A stretch of DNA of 8,331 nt. It comes from Bacteriovoracaceae bacterium. GTDB lineage: Bacteria > Bdellovibrionota > Bacteriovoracia > Bacteriovoracales > Bacteriovoracaceae. The notes beneath the pieces were generated by a model, which worked only from the letters and a program-made list of their open reading frames with translations, made no database searches and was not told the origin of the DNA. The first letter of the stretch is position 1. Every line of letters starts with the position of its first letter. The translations under genes were made by a program, and so were the position numbers. Below, piece by piece: positions 1-5,558 of the stretch. The stretch covers positions 1 through 8,331 of the forward strand of contig JAGSHJ010000127.1 in the NCBI GenBank assembly GCA_023954595.1. The letters run 5' to 3'.

Positions 1-708
1 GATAAGTTTAAGTGTATTGGCCAGATCCTTTTGAACAAGAAGCTCACCTGCCTTTAAAGGCCTGCAGTTTTTTCTTAAAAAGATGCGACGACTTGAAGGG
101 AACTTACATAAACGCTTCTTCTCTTCAGTAATTGCCTCTTCTAATGCTGGGTAAACCTTAAAACCCTTTTCAGCCATCAAGATAGCTGGCCTCATAACAA
201 CACTAAGAGGAAGCTTTCCGTATTTTTTATGAACATCAATCACACCGGCAACTAGTCCTGGAGTACCACTGGCAAGACCACCAGTAAGTGATCGATCTAC
301 AACTTGTTTACCATTTTCTAGGAACATATCCTTTCGAGACATTCTTGGCGCCATCTCTCTAAAATCAATGGCCTCATCTTTAGATGTGTCAGCATGGTGG
401 ATCAGCATGAAACCACCCCCACCAAGACCTGTAGAGTGAGGTCTCTCCACTGAGATTGCAAACGAGGCCGCAGTAGCAGCATCAAAGATATTCCCACCTT
501 TATCTAGGGCGTATTTTGCAGCAATAGTGGTTGCTCCACCTTGGGTGGCTATCATGTATTTCTTCCCAAATGCTTGGTAGTTAGTTTTAAGCTTATTTGG
601 AATAAGTTGCGCTTTGCGCAAATCATCATTTTCTTGAGTAAATTTTGAACCCGAGCAGGATCCAAGAATAAAAAGTAAAATTGTCAGAAAAGAGAATTTA
701 ATAAACAT
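1..708 (-). CDS. ggt: Gamma-glutamyltranspeptidase, 5' part (lipoprotein, cut by window edge)
   Basis: Gamma-glutamyltranspeptidases cleave or transfer the gamma-glutamyl group of glutathione and related peptides, usually in the periplasm. The frame is open from ATG at 708 to base 1, giving 236 residues of a family usually about 550-600 long. The self-cleaving threonine and the small subunit therefore lie outside the window. Visible family marks are the Gly-rich GLGGGGFM (about residues 94-101), IDFREMAP (114-121; R117 matches the arginine that holds the substrate carboxylate in E. coli GGT), DMF (127-129) and SGTPGLVAGV (147-156). The N-terminus MFIKFSFLTILLFILGSC is a lipoprotein signal with lipobox LGSC and Cys18, so the enzyme should be lipid-anchored rather than simply soluble. 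AAAGG lies 5 bases before the ATG. A sigma70-like promoter precedes it at 746-775. Family assignment is secure; activity cannot be judged from this half. Confidence 0.93.
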   Translation of the reverse strand, partial: MFIKFSFLTILLFILGSCSGSKFTQENDDLRKAQLIPNKLKTNYQAFGKKYMIATQGGATTIAAKYALDKGGNIFDAATAASFAISVERPHSTGLGGGGFMLIHHADTSKDEAIDFREMAPRMSRKDMFLENGKQVVDRSLTGGLASGTPGLVAGVIDVHKKYGKLPLSVVMRPAILMAEKGFKVYPALEEAITEEKKRLCKFPSSRRIFLRKNCRPLKAGELLVQKDLANTLKLI

Positions 709-745
709 ACTGGCCTTTAAAGGTATGGTTTTTATCTAGGCGGGA

Positions 746-775
746 ATTATCACGTGCTTTAATCAAATGTGTCAA
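746..775 (-). promoter_or_regulatory. Sigma70-type promoter for the gamma-glutamyltranspeptidase gene
   Basis: Reading the minus strand, a perfect -35 box TTGACA (770-775) is followed after 18 bases by GATAAT (746-751), five of six matches to the -10 consensus. Transcription would start near 739, leaving a leader of about 30 bases with the ribosome binding site (AAAGG, 714-718). Sequence match only; no regulator site was recognised, though the 6-base palindrome CACGTG (751-756) touches the -10 box. Confidence 0.65.
755..763 (+). promoter_or_regulatory. Possible extended -10 promoter for mltD
   Basis: TGCTTTAAT fits the extended -10 form (TG, one base, then TTTAAT with five of six consensus matches). 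There is no good -35 box at 16-18 bases upstream. The start would be near 770, giving a leader of about 75 bases to the ATG at 844. It lies inside the spacer of the divergent promoter, so the two would compete. Weak, sequence-only call. Confidence 0.3.
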
Positions 776-830
776 TAATTTCACCCTTGTGGAAACATGG
801 AGTGTGGTTACAATGGTTGAGTATGATACA

Positions 831-836
831 AAAGGA
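831..836 (+). promoter_or_regulatory. Ribosome binding site that fixes the mltD start
   Basis: AAAGGA sits 7 bases before ATG 844, a standard spacing. The upstream in-frame ATGs at 769 and 823 lack a comparable site and would put about 25 or 7 extra residues before the lipoprotein signal. This supports 844 as the start. Confidence 0.75.
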
Positions 837-843
837 TAGATTT

Positions 844-2289
844 ATGTGTTTTAATACCCGACCAAAGAACTTATTAGCTCTAGCGCTGTTAACTGTGTTC
901 TCAGGTTGTGCTCACACTACTCAGAGCGTAAGAACTATTAACTCTGCCACTCAAACACCCACTCAGACTCTTAATACATATGCTCAAGAAAGCCAGAAAA
1001 AGGATCTTGAATTAGTAATTGCTGAGGAAGTTGAACAAAAACCGCAATTCTTAAGAAAAGTGAATAATAAGAAAGTCGACTTTTGGGTTAACTACTTCTC
1101 TAAAAGAGAAAAAGCTCGTTTTGAGCGATTCTTAAAAAATGGTGCAAAATACCAAGCAACTATTGAACGCATTTTTGATGATTACGGACTTCCAAAAGAG
1201 CTCTTCTACGTAGGTCTGATCGAAAGTGGCTACTACCTAGGCGCAAAGAGTCACGCTGGCGCAGTCGGTCCATGGCAGTTTATTAGAGATACCGCCAAAA
1301 GATACAACCTTACAATTAGAGGTGGTATCGATGAAAGACGTAGTATTGTAAAAGCAACTCAGGCGGCCGCACTCTACTTCCAAGATCTTTACAATATCTT
1401 TGGTGACTGGGAACTTGCTCTAAGCGCATATAATGCTGGTGAATACGGAGTTGTTAGACGTATTAGAAAAGCGAAGACCAGAGACTACTACGAGCTATCT
1501 GCAAAAAAAGTACTTCCTAAAGAGACAAGACATTACGTACCAAAAGTTTTGGCAGCAATGGAGATTGTTCAAAACCCGAAGAAGTATGGAATCAACCTTC
1601 CAAAGCAAAAACAAGATCGTTACGCAAATACGAAAGAGATAACAATCAAAAGAAGAGTATCTCTATCATACCTTGCTAAAAAGACAGGTGTTCCAAAATC
1701 AACAATTTTGGCGTTAAACCCAGATCTGTACTGGAGAACCATACCTTATGTGAGAAATGGTTTTACACTTCACCTGCCAAATAAAAACTATAAAGTGATC
1801 AAAGAGATAAACACTAGAAGAAGGGTTGCTTCAAGCACTAGTACTTATAGAGTAAAAAGTGGTGACAACCTTTCAACTATTGCCAAGCGCTTTAATGTTG
1901 GTTTAAGTGAACTTAAACAGGCCAACAACCTAAGGCGTTCAAACTTCCTAAGAGTTGGCCAACGTCTAAAGATCCCTGGTGATGGTGCAAGACAAAAATA
2001 CAGTGTTTATAAAGTTAGAAGAGGTGACAATCTCTATGAGCTAGCAAGAAGATACAACACTTCTATCTCTAAGATTTTAAAACTAAACAGTCTTAGAAAA
2101 AGAACGATCTACGTTGGACAAAGACTTAAACTTCCAAGCCTAGATAAGAGATTCTACACTGTAAGACCTGGAGACTATCTTATAAAGATAGCTAAAGCAC
2201 ATGGCACGACAGTATCTCAGCTTAAAAGATTGAACTCAATCAAATCAAGAATCTACCCAGGCCAAAAGCTTGTAGTAGACATTAATTAA
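844..2289 (+). CDS. mltD: Membrane-bound lytic transglycosylase D-like lipoprotein with LysM repeats
   Basis: Lytic transglycosylases cut the MurNAc-GlcNAc bond of peptidoglycan, leaving 1,6-anhydro ends; MltD types act from the periplasmic side while held by a lipid anchor. From ATG 844 the product is 481 residues. The signal MCFNTRPKNLLALALLTVFSGC gives a probable lipobox with Cys22. The SLT domain covers about residues 113-245. It has the catalytic glutamate in GLIESGY (E127), then AVGPWQFI (140-147) and the ALSAYNAGE motif (192-200). A degenerate LysM-like stretch (about 266-312) is followed by three clear LysM repeats at about 335-378, 389-431 and 438-478, each with a V-x-x-GD core. The LysM half is very rich in Lys and Arg. 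A longer reading frame opens at 769, but the lipoprotein signal and ribosome binding site select 844. The gene is divergent from ggt and convergent with the next gene, with stop codons overlapping, so it is probably monocistronic. Confidence 0.93.
   Translation: MCFNTRPKNLLALALLTVFSGCAHTTQSVRTINSATQTPTQTLNTYAQESQKKDLELVIAEEVEQKPQFLRKVNNKKVDFWVNYFSKREKARFERFLKNGAKYQATIERIFDDYGLPKELFYVGLIESGYYLGAKSHAGAVGPWQFIRDTAKRYNLTIRGGIDERRSIVKATQAAALYFQDLYNIFGDWELALSAYNAGEYGVVRRIRKAKTRDYYELSAKKVLPKETRHYVPKVLAAMEIVQNPKKYGINLPKQKQDRYANTKEITIKRRVSLSYLAKKTGVPKSTILALNPDLYWRTIPYVRNGFTLHLPNKNYKVIKEINTRRRVASSTSTYRVKSGDNLSTIAKRFNVGLSELKQANNLRRSNFLRVGQRLKIPGDGARQKYSVYKVRRGDNLYELARRYNTSISKILKLNSLRKRTIYVGQRLKLPSLDKRFYTVRPGDYLIKIAKAHGTTVSQLKRLNSIKSRIYPGQKLVVDIN
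2282..2289. repeat. 8-base palindrome carrying both convergent stop codons
   Basis: TTAATTAA reads the same on both strands. Its right end is the TAA of the transglycosylase gene (2287-2289), and its left end gives the TAA of the nuclease-fold gene on the minus strand (2282-2284). There is no intergenic room for a dedicated terminator; none was seen on either side. Confidence 0.9.
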
Positions 2290-3298
2290 GTTTTATTCTC
2301 GTCCAAATAGGAAAATGATCTGACACAGGAGTTTGAATCACATCAAACTCCTCTACCTCAAAGTCTTCACCCACAAACAAGTAGTCAAGCTTTCTATCAG
2401 GCCTTACACTTGAGAACGTAAACCACGCTTTCTCATTTTCGCTATATGTCTGTTTATCCAATGTATCCTTGATTCCCTGAACTTCACTCATGAGCTCATA
2501 GCTTTGATCATCTTCGTAATCATCGTCAGGGTATCCAGAAAATTTGCCTTTTTTTGAGGCGCTTGAAGGTGTTGTATTAAAGTCCCCACCGACAACGAGG
2601 ATGTCCTGAGTATTGGAAAGTTTTTGCACAAGACTCTTAACTTGGTTTTTACGATTTTCTTTGGCAAAGGCCTCAAGGTGATTATTTGATACAAGCCAAA
2701 GCTTATCTTTGATCTGAACTTTAACAAACTGAGTATATCGACTCAGATAAAAAAGGTTGTAATGCCAAGGATTGCTTTTAGGTTTTTCATGAAGAATGAC
2801 TTCATTTGATTTGATGGGAAACTTACTCAAAATAGCGCCACCAGAATCTACACGACCAAAATGGTTTTTAATAGGCCAGTAAGGAAAGGGCAAATAATTT
2901 AATCTCCAAGAAGGAGCGTATGCCACGTTCATATTCAGTTTGTCCGCAAGGTACTTTAGCTGGTCAATCCCGTGACTTTTTGCAGAGTTAAAGTCCACTT
3001 CTTGCAATAAGACTATGTCACAGTCTCTAGACTTGATTACGTCACTGATTTTATTTAAAGCGCTAATAAAGTGCTTTTTATCTTTTGGCTCGTATGCAAC
3101 ACCTTCTGAACCCATCCCATATGCCCAGGCAATATTCCAAGACATAATAGTCACTGTGTCGTCCACGGAATGCTCTAAGTTGGTGTTTATGACCTTCTGC
3201 TCCGTGGCGTTACCAAAGTCTGCGCCGCTGCTGGCCCACTTAATGAAGATTCCGAGTGATAATAGAGATACCAAAAATATAATTAGAGTTGTTTGCAT
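2282..3298 (-). CDS. Exported/membrane-anchored endonuclease/exonuclease/phosphatase (EEP) family protein
   Basis: EEP-fold enzymes are metal-dependent phosphoesterases that cut DNA or RNA, inositol phosphates or sphingomyelin; the substrate cannot be read from this sequence. The 338-residue product keeps the usual motif order: SWNIAW (N55), LLQEVDF (metal-binding E100), SGGAILSKFPI (152-162), NNHLEAF (H207), GGDFNTTP (D239, N241), RKLDYLFV (D305) and the terminal SDHFP (D327, H328). All the usual catalytic positions are therefore present. The first 22 residues (TLIIFLVSLLSLGIFIKWA) form a hydrophobic segment without a clear cleavage site or lipobox, suggesting a signal anchor with the enzyme facing the periplasm. 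GGGAAG lies 8 bases before the ATG. The gene is convergent with mltD and divergent from the next gene, so it probably stands alone. No convincing promoter was found. Confidence 0.88.
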   Translation of the reverse strand: MQTTLIIFLVSLLSLGIFIKWASSGADFGNATEQKVINTNLEHSVDDTVTIMSWNIAWAYGMGSEGVAYEPKDKKHFISALNKISDVIKSRDCDIVLLQEVDFNSAKSHGIDQLKYLADKLNMNVAYAPSWRLNYLPFPYWPIKNHFGRVDSGGAILSKFPIKSNEVILHEKPKSNPWHYNLFYLSRYTQFVKVQIKDKLWLVSNNHLEAFAKENRKNQVKSLVQKLSNTQDILVVGGDFNTTPSSASKKGKFSGYPDDDYEDDQSYELMSEVQGIKDTLDKQTYSENEKAWFTFSSVRPDRKLDYLFVGEDFEVEEFDVIQTPVSDHFPIWTRIKLN

Positions 3299-3321
3299 TG
3301 GAAAATCTTCCCAAAGTGGCC

Positions 3322-3369
3322 TTTGAGCGTCAAACGTTATTTGCCTGCCTGATAAAAAATCAATCAGGC
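3322..3369. promoter_or_regulatory. Divergent intergenic region with two inverted repeats
   Basis: The 88-base gap between divergent genes holds TTTGA-GCG-TCAAA (3322-3334) and a perfect 7-base inverted repeat, GCCTGAT (3347-3353) with ATCAGGC (3363-3369), separated by nine mostly A bases. Neither is followed by a T-run that would mark a terminator. The second ends 17 bases before the ATG at 3387, a position where a repressor or RNA hairpin could act. No good -35/-10 pair was found on either strand, so the role as an operator is inference. Confidence 0.35.
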
Positions 3370-3386
3370 GCTAAAATAGGATTAAG

Positions 3387-4664
3387 ATGATTTTAAAATT
3401 TATTGTTATGATATTCGCCGTTTCAACCTATTCTATTGCCGCAGAGCTTGGCGACATCTCTTACGGAAAGGTAGAGCAGGCCGAAAACAGACTTAAATTA
3501 AAACCCAACGATTTCACCTTTAAACTCAAATTCAATACCAATCAAAAGGCCCGTGCCGTATTAAAGAGAGATTCAATCCAGTGGATTAGAACAGAGCAAG
3601 TTCTACCAGTGCCAAGAGCTAGGGTAGGCCTGTACCTGGTGGGGAAGGCCCAAGACTATCATCTTCGCTATGCTGGACGCTCACTACTGACTCAACAAAA
3701 GGGTAAGTACGCCCACAGCGAATTTTATGTTTCCTTATTTAGTAAAGAAGACGTCGAAATCTATAAAAATGGAAACAAAATTGGAACAATGCAAATTAAC
3801 TCCAAACCAAAGAAAAAGAATGCTCACTATATAGACTATTCCTGCTCACGTAATAATGTGGAAGTTAAAGGCATGGATGGTGAACTCATGTCACTTGGTT
3901 GTCGCACTCAAAGAATTGGTAAATTTGGGCATGAAAAGGCCATGCTTGAGGTTCTGTGGTCAAGTGCCAACTTTCGTCTATTGGATAATTCTAAGGCCCC
4001 ATACATGGCAGTTTTCATGGATGAGCGACCAGTAAAGTTAAAAGTAATAGATAACAAAGACAATATAAGAGAAATTGAAATACATGCAAAGCTACCAAAA
4101 CGCCTTCGTAGACTAAACACAGCAATAGGCTTTGGGCCATATGCCTTTGAAACGACCTTTCGTGCTGATGCAGCAGATGAACAGGAAAAGAAGACAGAAC
4201 CAATAGCTCCGGCCTTAATGGTTTATGCAAATTTCAAATTAACAGAAGACTCTTCAGTTCGTGGGTTCAACGCCGCTGTTTGGAAAGAGTCAGTCTTTAA
4301 CAACGCAGGTCTTTATTTTGCAAACGACATAGCAAAAGTATTTGATAACAAGTTGGTGTTTACAACTTTACTTGGAATGCAGTCACTCTATTTTAAGTTT
4401 GATATGAGCCAAAACATCATCAATGAGCCTATCTTTCCACAAGGACTTGAGTTCACCTACAAACACGCTTTTGACATTGAAAACTACATCATCTCCGGAG
4501 GTTTATTTGTCTCCCCTGCTGAAACAATAGACTACCAAAATATTTGGGTACGTTGGGGTCAAAACTTTTTTTGGGAACTCAACTACATCTACTGGGGAAA
4601 AGAGCGCTTTAGTGCAAAGATGTGGGGGCTTTCCATTGGACTGCCTTTCAAGAGCTTCTTCTAA
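3387..4664 (+). CDS. Secreted protein of unknown function, probable outer-membrane beta-barrel
   Basis: I do not recognise this family. The 425-residue product starts with a Sec signal peptide (MILKFIVMIFAVSTYSIAA, cleavage about residue 18-19). AGGA, 5 bases upstream of the ATG, supports the start. Residues 20 to about 240 form a soluble-looking, Lys-rich region with the only two cysteines, C153 and C172, which could form a disulfide. From about 244 to the end, runs of alternating polar and hydrophobic/aromatic residues (for example NTAIGFGPYAFETTF, LVFTTLLGMQSLYFKFD, FFWELNYIYWG) suggest roughly eight beta strands. The chain ends in phenylalanine, as outer-membrane proteins recognised by the BAM machinery usually do. 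A periplasmic domain followed by a small barrel is the best reading, but strand number and function are inferred. The end overlaps the convergent transporter gene by 17 bases. Confidence 0.8.
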   Translation: MILKFIVMIFAVSTYSIAAELGDISYGKVEQAENRLKLKPNDFTFKLKFNTNQKARAVLKRDSIQWIRTEQVLPVPRARVGLYLVGKAQDYHLRYAGRSLLTQQKGKYAHSEFYVSLFSKEDVEIYKNGNKIGTMQINSKPKKKNAHYIDYSCSRNNVEVKGMDGELMSLGCRTQRIGKFGHEKAMLEVLWSSANFRLLDNSKAPYMAVFMDERPVKLKVIDNKDNIREIEIHAKLPKRLRRLNTAIGFGPYAFETTFRADAADEQEKKTEPIAPALMVYANFKLTEDSSVRGFNAAVWKESVFNNAGLYFANDIAKVFDNKLVFTTLLGMQSLYFKFDMSQNIINEPIFPQGLEFTYKHAFDIENYIISGGLFVSPAETIDYQNIWVRWGQNFFWELNYIYWGKERFSAKMWGLSIGLPFKSFF

Positions 4665-5544
4665 GACTTGGATAAATAGAAATAATCAATCCAAACATAA
4701 TCAAAGCTGAACATAGCACTGTTCTAAGTCCAATCTGTTCATCTAAAAAATACCAACTAAAAACTCCGGCAACTACTGGCTGAAAGTAAATGAATAAGGC
4801 CACGTGGCCAGAAGGGGCCTTAGTTAAAACCAGATTATTTAAAAAGTAGGTTAATAACGTCGCACCTAAAATCGTGAAAGCGGCACATATCCAAAATACA
4901 TTATCTGTTGGAAATGCCTCAAAGTTTTTGATCTTACCGATATTAAAAAAGAGCATTAATACCGAACTTGTTAAAAACATATAGGTCGTAATCCAAAGGT
5001 GATCAAATTTTTGAAGAAACTGCTTACCAAAGCTCAAATAGAAAGCAAAACACAGGGCACCAAGAAACACCATGGCATCTCCAAAGAAGCTATCAAGTTC
5101 AAAGCTCGCTTGCGTGAGATCTCTAATTAGGACAACCCCTGCAAACGCCCAAATAAAGCCTACAAGCTTGTACCAGGTAAGCTCTTCCTGTCTCCTGGCC
5201 ACAACGATAACCAAGGTTAAAATTGGAATTGTAGTAGTTAATACGGCGGTATTAACAGAGCTTGTATGTTTAAGTCCAAATAAAAATAGGCCCTGTCCAA
5301 GTGCCATTCCGAGTGCCGAAAGAGGAATTAATGGCAGAAAGAATTCTTTTGTCATCGGAGGGTGTTTTCGTCTTGAAGCAATTGTCACAAGTAACATCAA
5401 TATACCTGCAACAAAAAAGCGTATATTGGACCAAAGAATCGGATCCATGCTGCCAACAATAACTTTTGATGTAGAGAAATTTATACCGAACAAGATTTGA
5501 ATCAGTAGCAACGTACCGTAGATAAAGAGAATTCTATTGTTCAC
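4648..5544 (-). CDS. DMT superfamily (EamA-type) transporter
   Basis: Drug/metabolite transporters of the EamA type move small molecules across the inner membrane; the substrate cannot be predicted here. The 298-residue length and ten hydrophobic segments (about residues 4-22, 37-55, 68-90, 96-115, 125-140, 153-171, 181-201, 215-240, 248-266, 272-290) fit two EamA repeats of five helices. The second repeat carries the typical FQPVVAGVFSWYFLDEQ (254-270), with its proline and helix-end glutamate, and ends in a typical final helix, LIMFGLIISI. The start codon is GTG (5542-5544), with AAAAAGG 5 bases before it; no nearby ATG in frame is better. It begins 14 bases after the protease stop on the same strand, so the two are probably co-transcribed. 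No functional link between them is obvious. Its end overlaps the convergent gene by 17 bases. Confidence 0.9.
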   Translation of the reverse strand: MNNRILFIYGTLLLIQILFGINFSTSKVIVGSMDPILWSNIRFFVAGILMLLVTIASRRKHPPMTKEFFLPLIPLSALGMALGQGLFLFGLKHTSSVNTAVLTTTIPILTLVIVVARRQEELTWYKLVGFIWAFAGVVLIRDLTQASFELDSFFGDAMVFLGALCFAFYLSFGKQFLQKFDHLWITTYMFLTSSVLMLFFNIGKIKNFEAFPTDNVFWICAAFTILGATLLTYFLNNLVLTKAPSGHVALFIYFQPVVAGVFSWYFLDEQIGLRTVLCSALIMFGLIISIYPSLRRSS

Positions 5545-5549
5545 TTATG

Positions 5550-5556
5550 CCTTTTT
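5550..5556 (-). promoter_or_regulatory. Ribosome binding site for the GTG-started transporter
   Basis: On the minus strand AAAAAGG lies 5 bases before GTG 5544 and within the 14-base gap after the protease stop codon (5559-5561). It supports a non-ATG start and efficient re-initiation by ribosomes finishing the protease. Confidence 0.7.
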
Positions 5557-5558
5557 AA

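Noticed and set aside
51..723. Palindrome CCTTTAAAGG occurring at 51-60 and 714-723
   Set aside because: One copy is inside the ggt coding region and the other contains its ribosome binding site; no flanking similarity beyond 12 bases and no sign of a mobile element.
769..843. Upstream in-frame extension of the transglycosylase to ATG 769
   Set aside because: The extra 25 residues would bury the lipoprotein signal and have no ribosome binding site, and the region overlaps the ggt -35 box; ATG 844 has AAAGGA at 7 bases.
3349..3377. CTGATA-17-TAAAAT promoter for the barrel-protein gene
   Set aside because: Transcription would begin at about 3384, after the ribosome binding site, so it could not explain translation from ATG 3387.
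5072..5500. 142-codon plus-strand open frame
   Set aside because: It lies entirely within the transporter gene on the other strand; low-complexity translation with no recognisable motif and no supporting ribosome binding site.
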